Assembly: GCA_023375785.1 (NCBI GenBank)
Contig: SZWC01000083.1
Coordinates: 190,010 to 222,512, forward strand
DNA: 32,503 nt
Direction: 5' to 3'
DNA from: Penium margaritaceum
Lineage: Eukaryota > Streptophyta > Zygnematophyceae > Desmidiales > Peniaceae
How positions within the stretch are numbered: the first letter of the stretch is position 1; each line of letters opens with the position of its first letter. The translations under genes and the position numbers were made by a program. This document shows positions 1-10,936 of the stretch, in pieces. The notes under the pieces were generated by a model. It ran no database searches, was not told the DNA's origin, and worked only from the letters and a program-made list of their open reading frames with translations.

Positions 1-1307
1 GTCACGATGGTTGGTTGGAACTACCTTTGATGGTGGACATAGTTGGGTCAAGGCCAGCGGCCGGATGCCCACATACCCCTTGGAACAGAGTTCCTTGGGC
101 ACCTACCCTGATGTGAAATAAGTCACATGGAATGCAGGGTGTTCAATTCCCTGAAATTTCCCATCGTGAGATGTGGACAGGGGTTAACCACCACCGAGGC
201 GATGTTTCAGCCAAACCAAAAAATAAAGCAACCTCGATGCGAGGTCCCAGCGATCGGCGGCAAGACGCTGAAGGGAGAAGACAGGACACCAAAGGGAGAC
301 AGAAGCTGACCTTGCTGATGTCAGATGGGGTTTTAGGGAAGCTTCGTTGGAAGTTACAGCAGTAGCAGCAGCAATGGCAGAGTTCATTCTGTGGATGCGT
401 AGTGGTAACAGATCAATGCAAGCAACTCGATACATCGTCCCTTCTGTCCGAAATTCTACTGCATTGGCACGCCTTTGCACTGAACCTGCTCGCTACTGCA
501 TTAGTTGCTGTTGGCTGCCTGTAGGACTCTACGCGCTGCTGGAGCCAAAGGCTGCAGGCCAATCAAGGCTACGGCTGCTGAATGTGCATGCTACTTGCAC
601 GAGGGCTTCATGCTAGTGCCCTACTGCATTTGTTGCTGATGGCTATGATTAGTTGCCTAACACGGCCACCGCAGCTGCTTTTGTGTGCTGCTCGCATGCT
701 GGTTGCACGCTGGCGCACTTGCTTGCATGCCGGCTGCACACTGGTGCGTTGCTTGCACGTTGCCGCGTCACTTGCACGCTCGCTGCTTGCTGCTTGCTTA
801 GCGAGCCAATTGCCAATCACGACAAAGTCAGCTTTGCTAATTCCAGCGTGTAGCACTCTACCCGTGGCAGAGGCTACAAGCTGCTCCCTAACACGGCCAT
901 TGTAGTTGAATCTGCATGCTACTTGCATGCTGACTACACGATGGCACACTGCTTGCACTCCAGCTGCATGCAGGTGCACTGCTTGCGCACTGCTGCACTA
1001 CTTGCACGCTTGCTGCTTGCTTCTTGCTTAGTGTACCAAGTTTCTATTGCAACAAATTCAGCTTTTCTAGGAGAGGTTGATTTGTGTTGACTTGTTTTGC
1101 TCGACAGCAGCACCTGCCCCAGGTGCTACTGTTTCTGCCATCCATACAGTGATTGTGGCAGCACTCGGTGTATCCTCTCTGCCCACCAAATGTGAGAAGA
1201 TTGCTCCTGATGCTCCCGAGCGCAACTGATTTCATGATGCCACATGGCACCTCCTCGCTGCGTCTTGGGCTTATTCTGCTACTTTGCTGCTCACACGGCC
1301 CCCTTGT
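1..1307 (-). other. Probable leader/internal start of an inverted copia-type element (copia-C), no intact gene
   Basis: On the minus strand this stretch lies directly downstream of a primer-binding site at 1308-1319, so it should be the leader and start of the internal region of a retrotransposon running off the left edge. It is rich in GCA/TGC-type motifs, like the leaders of the two other copia elements here. The only minus ORFs are short (for example 1044-1250, 68 aa) and show no domain I recognise. Assignment rests on the PBS and composition, not on coding evidence. Confidence 0.4.
656..1080. repeat. Two-copy diverged tandem repeat, period about 231 bp
   Basis: The block beginning cctaacacggcc occurs at 656 and again at 887. 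Both copies run through cttgcacgct, tgctgcttgc and a cttag boundary, and end near a similar aaattcagctttt-like tail. Internally each copy is built of shorter degenerate cttgcacgc/gctgcatgc words. It lies in the leader of the inverted copia-C element. Confidence 0.6.
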
Positions 1308-1319
1308 GCTCTGATACCA
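1308..1319 (-). other. Primer-binding site (initiator tRNA-Met type) of inverted copia-C
   Basis: The plus strand reads gctctgatacca, so the minus strand reads TGGTATCAGAGC, the standard plant Ty1/copia primer site complementary to the 3' end of initiator tRNA-Met. It is immediately preceded on the minus strand by an LTR-like end, TTAGCA, with the canonical terminal CA. The same word occurs on the plus strand at 3121 and 17197. Confidence 0.75.
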
Positions 1320-2200
1320 TGCTAAGGTTGATCCAGGAAATTCATTTCCATGCTAGATAGCTCACGAGCTCTGGTCGTGAACAAGAGAATGGCAGCATCA
1401 GAATTTGGCTAGGTCTGGAATGTGCAGGTTAATAGACACGGGAGAGAGTACAATGAGCCCTACTGAGACCTTGTTTTTCTGGGTTATGGCGGCTAGCCCA
1501 CCACGGCCCCGTCATCCCCATCACACCAAAAGGCACAAACGGGGAATACAATGTCACAGAACATGCAACCACACAATGGAGCTCTTCTGAGGCATCGGAA
1601 CAGACAACCGTGTGCCCGGGTCTTGACCACAGGGAGAGTGCACAACCTGTCAGAGGCAAAATGCAGCAGATCATCATGGGGCCTTCCAAAGTGCTGGCAC
1701 AAACCATCAAGTGCCCGGGTCTTGACCACTGAGAAAACTCTACCAGACATGCATGGGTAAAATGAGCGGCTGGAATGCACCATACATGTCACAGAAGGAG
1801 TGGCGTAGCTGCTGAAGAACCATCAGCACAAACCAAGAAGCTCTCACTACACAAGACTGTATGAGAATCAGACAGCTCGAACCCCATACACTAACCCCAA
1901 GCCAGTATTGTTGGCCGGGCACTAGCCCTTGGTGTGCGGTGCGCTGGTTGCAGCTTGTGATGTGATGATCAAGCTCTTTGCTTGGTGCGCACACCCTCGC
2001 TTGCGCTGGGGCTAACATTTTTCTCACCTGTTATTGTGTCTATTTTTTGCCCAAGTTGGCCTTGCATGTCAGATGTTCTAACTAACGAACATCTGGTTAG
2101 TCGTACTTGACCGGAGCATTGTATCCATTTTCCCGAGCGGTGCTGCGCATATTCGTCAGGCCGACAAATATTCGCGAGTTTCAGCCCATGCACCAACAGC
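1320..2200 (-). mobile_element. Probable 5' LTR of inverted copia-C
   Basis: The boundary at 1320 is set by the PBS (LTR ending CA abutting TGGTATCAGAGC on the minus strand). The other boundary is not seen; about 2200 is a guess from typical LTR length. The segment has no convincing ORF. It contains a two-copy direct repeat starting gtgcccgggtcttgaccac at 1612 and 1711 (period 99 bp) and a perfect 9-bp inverted repeat at 2070-2095 (cagatgttc / gaacatctg, 8-nt loop). Confidence 0.45.
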
Positions 2201-2474
2201 ACACTGTTCCGGAACGGCAGCGTTCAGACTTCACCCCCCGTTCTGAGTTCACAGTGACCATTGTTGCACTGTGGTAGCTATGTTCTTGCCGATTATTGAG
2301 CAGAAAGCGTGCTACATTCCATTTGGAACGTGCTCATCCAGCAAGTGGACAGCAGGCGGCCCGATAGGGGTCCTTCGATGCAGCTTGCGTCTCACACTTT
2401 TCCAACCAAGATTCCTAATTTCATGTTCCTCGGTCCTCTTTCCTGCCTAAATCCTCGCCTCTCTATGTCCCCCT
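2201..2474. other. Unassigned sequence before copia-A
   Basis: I see no gene, repeat or element boundary here. It ends in the pyrimidine-rich tgtccccct directly before the TG of the copia-A LTR. A matching target duplication cannot be tested because the 3' LTR of copia-A is truncated. Confidence 0.4.
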
Positions 2475-3120
2475 TGTTGGTTTATGTGTCAGCATCATGT
2501 GGTGACCTCTGGCCTCACTGCACACTCACATCACTGGTGAAGGTAACTAACCAGAGAGAGACAATGCTGCATGCTGTGCCCTTGTGATGACTGCTTCCCA
2601 CGCCGGACCAACTTCTTCAGCCAGTGTGCCAGCAGGCTGCACCATCCGTGCATGCTAGGTGACTGAAGAGACGAAGGCATTGCCACTGGCTAGCCCGCCG
2701 ACTCGACATGACGGCACGACGTGGTGGCCCTCTGACAAGTGGTCGAAGGCCTTCACCAAGTTACAGATGCATGGTGTGTACTTGTGTGGATTCTTGTGAT
2801 GACGTAGTGGTAAATAGTCAGGGTCTCCCCCAGACCTAGTTTATGCCGGCTTCTTGACCGGGTGTGGACCCATGTTGTGGGAAATTAGAATGGGGATGGC
2901 TCGAATTCCACCATGCTCAAGGGCTGCAAGTGACAGCAAGCTCACTGCCCACTCGCTCGTTGCCCCAAATCACGTAACACCAACCACCTCGTCGTTTGTT
3001 ATTGGGTTCTTTGTCTCACTCCTAACTCCTGCTTACGTCAAACCTTTCATTGCATTTCTTTGCAAATTGCTCTCCTTGCACTAGCCTGCTGCAACATTCC
3101 ATCACAGCAGACCTACTTAC
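2475..3120 (+). repeat. 5' LTR of copia-A
   Basis: It starts TGTTGG and runs to the primer-binding site at 3121. The right boundary is uncertain by a few bases because the expected terminal CA is not next to the PBS. The first ~370 bp align with 10213-10581; the rest (from ttatgccggc) is missing from the 3' copy. Confidence 0.8.
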
Positions 3121-3132
3121 TGGTATCAGAGC
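3121..3132 (+). other. Primer-binding site of copia-A (initiator tRNA-Met type)
   Basis: TGGTATCAGAGC is an exact match to the conserved plant copia primer site. Confidence 0.9.
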
Positions 3133-3269
3133 AGCTTCTTCACAGCAGGACTGCAGACTCTTCCACCAACCTCAATCATGGGCCTAGGTCGCGAATGTCC
3201 TTCTTGGTGTCGCAATTGGACCCACATCGCATGGCATCTTGCCTGCGCGGCTAACGGGTCACCCGGAAC

Positions 3270-3500
3270 GGCTTCTTTGGCCTGCCGCGCCCTTCCCTTG
3301 CTTCCGCCCTTGCCTTTTGTGGCGATCTACCACTGATGTGGGCAGCCGGCTTTGCATACCCGGCTGGCATTGCTTTGTACATCCGGCCGCCTTCTTCAGC
3401 CTGCCGCGCCCTTTCCTTGCTCCAGCCCTCGCCTCTCGTGGCGATCTACCACTGACTCGGGCAGCAAGCTTTGCACACCAGTCAGAGGTGTTCCTTCCCA
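3270..3500 (+). repeat. Two-copy tandem repeat in the copia-A leader, period about 119 bp
   Basis: cctgccgcgccc followed by a variable stretch and gtggcgatctaccactga occurs at 3281 and again at about 3400. The copies differ by scattered substitutions. No coding role is evident. Confidence 0.65.
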
Positions 3501-3954
3501 TAGTCACCTGTGATAACTAGCAGCCGTAGCACACTGCGATGTCTGTGACACGCAACAGAAGCAGCAGCCATTCTTCAGACCCGTAGCCATTGCATTCCCG
3601 CTGTTGCTCAGCTGCACTGCCGCCATCTGCAAGGCCGCCCAGCTGTGACCCAAAATCTGCATTCCCGCTGTTCCTCTGCAGCAGACTGAGCTCTGCCGTG
3701 ATAGGGGCAGGCGCCATAGCACCAGTGCATCAGCCGTCTCTTCGACTGCTCCGACCGCAGCATTCTCCCTACGGCACCACCACTGACTCTCCCATCCCTG
3801 CCACATCCGCCATCGCAGGCTCCAGAGCAGTTGCGGCAATGCCGTTGGTGGTGGCCGAATTCCTTGCGGTCACCTCCCTGACCGCCAGATCCCATCCACT
3901 GGTGCAGCAGCCGTCCCAGCAGCGGGCGGCCACTCTCAGGAGACCAGCGTCGCA

Positions 3955-4878
3955 TTGGCAGCGGCATCCGTCACGCTTGCATCCCATGAGGATCCCGGTC
4001 TGCTGCCGCTCGGGCCGTACTACGCGGGACGGACAGCACACCACCGCTCTTGCTCATGTCGCGGTGGTGGCAGCGACACCACGGCTGGGTCCCCACCACC
4101 TCAAACCTCCGTAAGCGTCTCCCCTCCCGCTTCCCCCGAGGACCCTCAACCACGTGGCGTCGTTGCTGAGGATGTCACCTTCTCTCAGCTATGGACAGCA
4201 TCCTTAGAGGACTTTGCCGCGCTCTCAGGCACATTCTCGCGCATAGCCTCTACAGTCATAGACGTAGCAGCTGCAGCCACAGCTACTTTTGCAGCAGCAG
4301 CCAGGGCTGAGCATGCCCCTGCCGCCACATCTGCTGGCAGGGCTTCCGAGACCTATACTGAGGCAGGAGTGGAGATTAGCCCCATTGCTGCAGCAGCCGC
4401 CGACATAGGCACTCAGCTTGCAGTAGCCACATCAGTTGCGACATCAGCCACAGCATCTGCAGCATCAGCCACAGCAGCGGCAACATCATCAATCTGCACG
4501 TCCACTGCTGCCGCTGTGGCATATGCATCTTCGTCTCCATCGGAGACAAAGATGACCCATTGTCAGCGTCGTCACCGCCCTCATCTCCGCCGTAGCTGTC
4601 TCCACCACGCTCGGCGCAGTAGTCGTCACAGGCGCCCTTGCCCTCTTTGTTCCAGTTACTGCTGCTGTCTCTGTCCTGGCACCGGCCTCTGCTGCCGCCA
4701 TTCCTCCACTTCTCTCCTTCCTTCACAGACCATCTCCCTCCACAGCCTTGTGAGCTGTCCACCTGCTTGGCTCTTGCTGTTGGACTCGTTCCTGTGCTCT
4801 CCCTGGGGTTGCTTGTCGTGTCTGACTTGGGGTGGGTTGTCCTGCAGCATTTCTACCACGTGCCAAGGCACCCTCTGA
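3955..4878 (+). CDS. Ala-rich leader ORF of copia-A, function unknown
   Basis: A 307-codon open frame lies between the primer site and gag. From about residue 80 to 200 it is dominated by Ala, Ser and Thr, with many AAA/ATA/ASA runs. After about residue 200 the composition changes to Arg/His/Cys/Leu-rich, as expected of an out-of-frame stretch. In that part (4559 to about 4730) the next frame reads a Val/Ala-rich hydrophobic segment, so a frameshift near 4540-4560 is likely. The ORF ends in TGA six bases before the gag ATG at 4885 and in the same frame, so the TGA could be a mutation inside a longer gag. Copia-2 has an Ala-rich ORF in the equivalent place. No known domain is seen, and compositional bias alone could explain it. 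Confidence 0.3.
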   Translation: MAAASVTLASHEDPGLLPLGPYYAGRTAHHRSCSCRGGGSDTTAGSPPPQTSVSVSPPASPEDPQPRGVVAEDVTFSQLWTASLEDFAALSGTFSRIASTVIDVAAAATATFAAAARAEHAPAATSAGRASETYTEAGVEISPIAAAAADIGTQLAVATSVATSATASAASATAAATSSICTSTAAAVAYASSSPSETKMTHCQRRHRPHLRRSCLHHARRSSRHRRPCPLCSSYCCCLCPGTGLCCRHSSTSLLPSQTISLHSLVSCPPAWLLLLDSFLCSPWGCLSCLTWGGLSCSISTTCQGTL

Positions 4879-4884
4879 TTTCCC

Positions 4885-6485
4885 ATGCCCACTGGGGCGG
4901 GGGAAACTCTGCCAAAATCTGTCCAGCAGAGCCCCATCGTCGTCACCATGCCTGGTGATGATGAGTCAGTCATTGCTTACCTGCAACGCCAGCTGAACCT
5001 CGCTTGCGAGGCTCAGCGTGAGGCTGAAGATCGCCTCAAAGTCACAAACGAAAATTGTACAGCGTTTGCTGATGAAGTCGCTGCTATCGTCCTCAAGCGT
5101 CTCCCCTGCTGCATGTGTTTCACTCTCTAGCACCCCTTTCGGCACCAGTGCTGGTGCCTCCTCCATGTTGTCTTCTGCTAGCACAGCTCAATTCTTCCAA
5201 TGTCGTGCCTGCTTCCACCCCTGCCACCGCAGCCCGCCAGCATGACTTCCTCTCTCAGCCCCCTGTCCTCGCCACTGGGCTTGCTTTCTCTACCTGGGAA
5301 ACTCGCTTCAGTGCATGGGCTCAGGGGGAACGCCTGTGGCAATACTACTTCCCAGCAGTTCCGCCTTTCATGCCTGTCTCTGATGAGTCCGCTTGTACTG
5401 TCCGCACTCTCATCGCCGCCGCACCAGAGATGCTCGTTGACGATTTCAGCACATACATTGCAGACCCTGCCGCCCAACGTCTTGCTGACCCCGTTGGTGT
5501 ATATATCATACACACTACTGTCACTGGCCAGGCTGCTCAGAGCACACTCTTAATGCGTGCAGATGAATCACCCGATGCGTATTGGTCCCGCGGGCTCAAA
5601 CTGCTCCGTGAGCTTGGCGATGCTGCACCCGGCCAGCTGTTGGCGGTGCTCACCATGGTCAACGGGTTGATCCCCGAGCTGGCTGACCTCCTTCGCAATG
5701 TCAAGGCTGATGAGCTGCAGCATCTTGCATCTCAGCCTGTGCCGCCCAGGTCCCCTCATGGTGTTGGAGCACTGTGTGAATTTACAGCAGAGTGTCTTCC
5801 TGCCTGGTGGACCAGCCTGCAGAACAAGCGTCTCCACCGTTCCGCCGTTGCTTGGGTCGCTGCTGTCACTGCTGCTGCCTCTTCCTCCGGTTCCACCTCT
5901 ACCTCTACCACCTCATCCACTTCCTCCTTTGCCGCCACAGCTCTTGCCTCTCAGGGTCATGGCCGCGGCCGGGACAGGGGAAAAGGCAAGTTGAAAACCA
6001 CCAACTCTACTTCTTGTGTCACTGGCGAGGTGGTGTGCTGGAACTGCGGCTCTTCCGATCACTCCGCTCAGAAGTGCCCTGTGCCACCTGATGATCTTTG
6101 CCTTGCAGGCGCCATGCGTGCCCACTGGGCACGTTCCAGTGGCTCCACCTCGTCTGCGACCGGCACTAGCTCCAACATCTCAGCGCAGTCCGCCGGTTCC
6201 TCCTCCATAGAGGCCTACTGCACCGCCGATGTCCTCTCCCTGCCTCCGCCGATCGCGTTTCCCTTGGGTTGGCCACTACCGTATGAGGCCCCGTCTACTT
6301 TGGGCCACCTTCTCCGGTCTACTTCGCTCCCCCATGGCTTCCTCCCTCCTTGGGGTCCTCTGCTCCGTCCCCGGTGCCTTCCGTTGATGGCGAGCGCTAG
6401 CTGGAGCAGTCTCTTCCTTAGCGTCTTCACCTTGTCTCCCCGCTCATGTTCTTGGATGTCCGTCTGCACCTGTCCCGTGGGTTGA
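4885..6485 (+). pseudogene. gag: copia-A gag (capsid-like and zinc-knuckle protein), frameshifted
   Basis: Gag forms the particle that packages element RNA. The first part (4885-5130, frame 1) has an amphipathic, probably coiled-coil stretch around LQRQLNLACEAQREAEDRL. A frameshift near 5100-5130 moves the frame to 5115-6485, which has a UBN2/retrotran-gag-like region: an aromatic start (FSTWETRFSAWAQGERLW), then a helical segment around YWSRGLKLLRELGD. A Ser/Thr-rich spacer and a basic GRGRDRGKGK follow. A CCHC zinc knuckle, CWNCGSSDHSAQKC, near 6040-6085 fits CX2CX4HX4C exactly. The domain order resembles gag of copia-2 (FPIWMQDEGLWAYY; AYWKRAEDIFRRLG). The start ATG is chosen because it opens the coiled-coil region; an in-frame ATG at 4948 is an alternative. 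Confidence 0.75.
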
Positions 6486-6585
6486 GCACTAGCAGTCGTT
6501 CGTTCTCCATCATCGTCTTGCAACCTTTGCCTCGTCCTCCCCTCCTGTTGGCATTGTTGCTACATGTGGTGTCCTTCCCCAGGTT

Positions 6586-9500
6586 TGGGTCTCCGGTGGC
6601 TTCTGGGTCCTTGACTTCGGGGCTACCCACCACATGACGTCCGTTCGTGCCTCCTTTGTCTCGTTGGATCCTGCCGGTCCCGTTCTCTTTGTCCGCACCA
6701 GGTCTGGCAAGTTGCTTTCCGTTCAGGGCGTTGGCGTCGTGCGCTTTGTCGGTCCCAGTTGTGTGTTGTTCTTGCCTGATGTACTCATGTGCATTCCTTG
6801 GAACTCAGCCTGCTGTTGGTGACCTCTTTAGATGATCAGGGCATGGATTTCTCTGCCACTCAGGGTGCCGGTATTGTCCGTCTCTGATCCTCGTGTCGTG
6901 TTTCCCTTCAGGGTGTCAAGTGTGACAAGCTCTATCGTGTTCCTTTTCTTGTACCCTCCACCCCCTCTGTTGGCACCTCCCTCGTCCACATCGCTCCCTC
7001 TCTTTCTCTTGACCAGGTTCAGCTCTTGCATCGTTGTCTAGGGCACTTCCATACAAATGCCAGCACCAGCATGCTCCGCCTCCAACCTGCCCTCGGTCAG
7101 TCCCCGTCCACTTTTCCGGCACCCTGTCCCTCTGACTGTCTTGACTATGCCCAAGGCAAGATGCACCGATCTCCTTTTGCCCCCTCTTCTTCCCAGTCTT
7201 CACATCCCCTTGATCTCGTTCACGCTGATGTCATGGGTCCCCTTCCCCATGAGTTTCTTGGGGGCGCCGGACGGTATGTGTTGTGCCTAACTCATGACCT
7301 CTCGTTTTTGTTGGATCTTCGCTCTTTGCCAGAAGAGCGATGTTTGCGTCGTCCTTGAGTATTGGCTCTTGCAAGTGGAGCTGTCGTGTTAGGGATCCCT
7401 TGTGTTTTATGTAGTGATCGTGGCAGTGAGTTCCTTGGTCCCACCGCCCGTCTCCTTGAGACTAAGGGGGTGTGTCTGGAGTCCTCCGCTCCCTACACAT
7501 CCCAGCAAAATGGTGTCTTCGAATGCTGGAACCGGACCCTTTCACATGGTGTCTGGAATCTTTTTTCTGATTCTGTTCTCTCCCCTTTGTTCGCCTTTGA
7601 GGCCATGTGCTACATGACCTGGGTCTGGAACCGTGTCCCCCACAGGCCCCTCCTGCACACTATCACCCCTTTTGAGCATTGGTATGGCACCCACGCCGAT
7701 CTTTGCCTCGTTTGCGTCTGGGGTCACATTGTGTCTGTCTGGCTTTTTGAGGACTTCGCGATGGGAAGCTCTCCCCGCATGGATGTCTCTTTCCCTTCCT
7801 GGATGTCTCAGCACAGTCTAAAGCCTGGCGCTTCTGGGATCCGGAGCGCTAGCAGGTTGTGGAGTCTCGTGATGCCCTGTTCTTCCAGTCCGTCTTCCTT
7901 CGTGACCTCAGCCTTCCTGTCTCCTCAGCCTCCCTGCTTCCGCTCTCTTGGTTGCGGAAGGAGGTCTGACCTGTTGTCCCTGCCCTCCCCGCAAGTCCTG
8001 CTGCTGTCTCTACTCGGAATTCTTCACCCTTGGTGCAGCCTCCAAAGTCTGACACAGACTCTGTACGACCCTCTGAGGCTCATCCGACCTTGTCGTCCAG
8101 CGCTCCGGTTTCCCCTGTCTTGTCCTCCTCATCTGCATCTGACTCCATGTCTCCTGCGCAAACCTCCGTGAACCCCTCCGGTCCGCTCCTAGTGCCCAGT
8201 CTGCCGGCCCCTGCCATGCCGACCTCTACTGTTCCCTCTGGTCCTGCTCCCGTCTCTCCCTTTGTCTGTGGCAGTCACCTCCGTGCTCTTCCCACTTGCT
8301 CACATAGCCTCTCTGCGTCTCACCCCCAATCGTCGTAGTCACAGTCTACGCAGTCGCCAGTATTGCCGACCGGCATGGATGCCTTGGGCTTGGTCACAAG
8401 GGTTGTCCACCTAAGCTCTTCCCTTGGCTATGCACTGCTCCTGACGGAGCAGGAGCAAGCACTTGACGCCGCCATTCTTTGCAGCGTCACAGAGTGTCAT
8501 GTCACCATTGTTGTGTCGCCCCGTCGCCTGATCCCACCACTGTCCGCCAGGCACGTGCGGCACCTGACTCCTAGCAGTGGGAGGCTTCCATGCATGATGA
8601 GCTTCAAGCTCTAGACTATCACGTTGTGTATAAGCTTGTTGATCTACCCCCGGGTTGCAAGGCCATTGACGCTCGATGGGTTTTTTGACGGAAGTACAAG
8701 ACCAATTGCAAGCTCGACAAGTACAAAGTACGTCTTACGGCCAAGGGATTTTCCCAAGTCGCCGGTGTTGACTTTGACGAGATGTTTGCCCCTGACAGAT
8801 GTCATCCCACTGCTCGAGCTCTCCTAAGCCTTGTTGCGCGTCAGGACTAGGAGCTCAAGCAGATGGACGTCAACAATGCCTTTCTGCACCGAAGTTTGGA
8901 GGAAGAGATCTACATAGTCCAGCCCCCAGGGTTTGCGGATGGCACTGACATAGTTTGGAGGCTGCACAAGGCCATGTACAGCCTCAAACAGTCCCCTAGG
9001 TGTTGGAATCAGGAGATCACATCAACACTGGAGAAAAGGGGGTCCTGGCGGAGCATCATTGATTCTCCCTCTTTGTCACTACAGTGTCTACACCCTTGGC
9101 AGCCATCCTCGTCAATGTCGATGACCTGCTGATCGCGTCACCCAGTCGTGAGGCAGTGACCTCTGTCAAGTCCCTACTGCAGTCCACGTGCAAAATGAAA
9201 GATCTGGGTCTGGCCCGAGTCTTTCTATGTATGGAGCTTGAGCGTGACCACACTTGTCGCATTCTCCACGTTCTTCAGACCGCGTACATCAGGAGCCTAC
9301 GGGAGCACTTTGACTCCCTTCTCGATTCTGATCCCACTACTTCCACATTGATGATGCCCGCTGGACAGCGGCTGCTCAAGACACTGGACGTGTCAAAGTT
9401 GGTGGAGACAGTGGAGGTAACTGACTACCTGAGAGTGATAGGGTCTCTGATGTACCTGGCCACCACTACGCGGGCAAATGTTGCCTTCGCAGTGAACTTT

Positions 9501-10060
9501 CTTACCCAGTTCTCACAGTGCCCTAGAGTGTGGCACATGGAGGCAGCATTGCACGTTGTCAGGTATCCGCTCTCTACTGCTCGTATTGGCCTTTGTTACC
9601 GATCACATCCGTCAGTTGTCGTCAATGGACATACTGACAGTGACTGGGTGTAGGACATTGATGCTCATAGTCGCACAGGCTACATCTTCCTTGTTGGGGG
9701 GATAGCGGTCTCATGGAAAAGCAGTAAGTAAGGTTGTGTGGCGCGTAGCTTTAATGAGGCAGAGTATGTTGCCCTTTGGCGTAGGCACCTGTGAGAGTGT
9801 CTGATTGTGTTGCATGTTGCAGCAATTGGGTGTCCCCATCTGTTGCATCACCTTGCTCTGAGAAAACGAAAGCACGGAGGCGATTGCTGAGCACGATGGC
9901 ATGCACCACACTTGCACGAAGCATATCCATTTTAAAAACCATTTTGTGCATGACCGGATGGCTGCCGGCGATGTACAAATCATGTGGGTTGACACCAGAC
10001 AGCAGCAAGCTGACTTCCTCACAAAGGTACTGAGCAGTAACGTCTTCAAGGCGGCCGTTC
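6586..10060 (+). pseudogene. pol: copia-A pol (protease, integrase, reverse transcriptase, RNase H), heavily decayed
   Basis: Protease: VLDFGATHHMT near 6610-6640, where the family has D-S-G, so the active-site Ser is Phe. Integrase: a degenerate HHCC region (LHRCLGH ... CPSDCLDYAQGKMHR, 7020-7170), then core Asp in HADVMGPL, Asp in CSDRGSEF and Glu in NGVFECWNRT. Frameshifts and a TGA lie around 7320-7400. RT: from about 8620, with KYKVRLTAKGFSQVAGVDFD, QMDVNNAFLHR (first catalytic Asp kept) and VNVDDLLI (YVDD box with Tyr changed to Asn). Stops interrupt it near 8686 and 8848. RNase H: GHTDSDW followed by a stop, and a C-terminal MHHTCTKHIHFKNHFV / QQQADFLTK segment at 9900-10030. Disruption is far beyond what single readthrough events could rescue. 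Confidence 0.85.
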
Positions 10061-10195
10061 ACGTAGTTGGATTGTTGTGTGCTCGTGATGTCCCAGGTTG
10101 ATCTGTTGTGCCAGTGCCTCTGTATAGTCGAGCGTTACTACTCGTGATGCCAGTCTTGTGCTTGTGATCTTTTTGTGCTCTGTTCGGCCGTGGGT

Positions 10196-10212
10196 CATGG
10201 GGGAGTTGGGAG
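10196..10212 (+). other. Polypurine tract of copia-A
   Basis: The purine-rich stretch catgggggagttgggag abuts the TG start of the 3' LTR at 10213, where the plus-strand primer of a retroelement is expected. Copia-2 has catgggggag in the same place before 24001. Confidence 0.75.
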
Positions 10213-10581
10213 TGTTGGTTTATGTGTCAGCATCATGTGGTGACCTCTGGCCTCGTTACACACTCACATCACCGATGCAGGTGACTGACCAGAGAGAGAG
10301 AGACAACGCTGCATGTTGTGCCCTTGTGACGACTGCTTCCCATGCCGGGCCAACTTCTTCAACAAATGTGCCAGCAGGTTGTACCATCCGTGCATGCTAG
10401 GTGACTGATGAGAGGAAGGCATTGCCACTGGCTAGCCCGCCGACTCGACATGACAACACGACGTGGCGGCCCTCTGAGAAGTGGTCGAAGAACTTCACCA
10501 AGTTGCAAATGCATGATGTGTGCTTGTGTGGATTCTTGTGATGAAAAAGTGGTAAAGACACAGGGTCTCCCCCAGACCTAG
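10213..10581 (+). repeat. 3' LTR of copia-A, truncated
   Basis: It matches the 5' LTR from TGTTGG to cccccagacctag and then switches abruptly to an unrelated LTR beginning TGTTTTTTTT. The missing remainder (starting ttatgccggc in the 5' LTR) does not reappear anywhere in the window, so either LTR-B belongs to a larger element extending past the right edge or the remainder was deleted. Confidence 0.85.
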
Positions 10582-10936
10582 TGTTTTTTTTATCTGTAAA
10601 CTGCCTCACTGACTCATAGTGTGACCTCCCCGCTGGTGTACATGCTCGTGCAGATGACTGACTGGATGGACGCTGATGCACTGTTCGTTGGAGTGGGCGT
10701 GTCGTCCATCGGCAGCTACCCTTGGCGGTCAAGTCATCAGTAGCTGTGGTTGGCCNACCTAGTGTTTTTTTTATCTGTAAACTGCCTCACTGACTCATAG
10801 TGTGACCTCCCCGCTGGTGTACATGCTCGTGCAGATGACTGACTGGATGGACGCTGATGCACTGTTCGTTGGAGTGGGCGTGTCGTCCATCGGCAGCTAC
10901 CCTTGGCGGTCAAGTCATCAGTAGCTGTGGTTGGCC
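10576..10936 (+). repeat. Exact 180-bp direct duplication around a single N: assembly artefact
   Basis: 10576-10755 and 10757-10936 are identical as far as I can read, including the length of the T8 run, and are separated by one N at 10756. The duplicated block starts six bases inside the end of the copia-A LTR, so both copies carry the same junction. This is what two overlapping contig ends joined without merging would give. Confidence 0.9.

Larger units (their letters stand above)
2475..10581 (+). mobile_element. Ty1/copia LTR retrotransposon copia-A, degenerate, 3' LTR truncated
   Basis: The element has, in order, a 5' LTR, tRNA-Met primer site, long leader, gag with CCHC knuckle, and protease, integrase, reverse transcriptase and RNase H in the Ty1/copia order (integrase before RT). 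A purine-rich tract and a partial 3' LTR follow. The two LTRs match from TGTTGGTTTATGTGTCAGC at 2475 and 10213. By eye about one base in ten differs between them, so it is old. Many stops and frameshifts make it non-autonomous. Its 3' LTR ends abruptly at 10581, where LTR-B begins. Confidence 0.9.

Noticed and set aside
2201..2474. Host gene fragment to the left of copia-A
   Set aside because: No ORF with recognisable domains, splice pattern or conserved protein was found.
4376..4762. 128-aa minus-strand ORF
   Set aside because: It is antisense to the Ala-rich leader of copia-A, with repeat-driven composition and no motif.
10576..10936. Recent biological tandem duplication
   Set aside because: Exact identity, a single N between copies and duplication of an insertion junction point to an assembly join.
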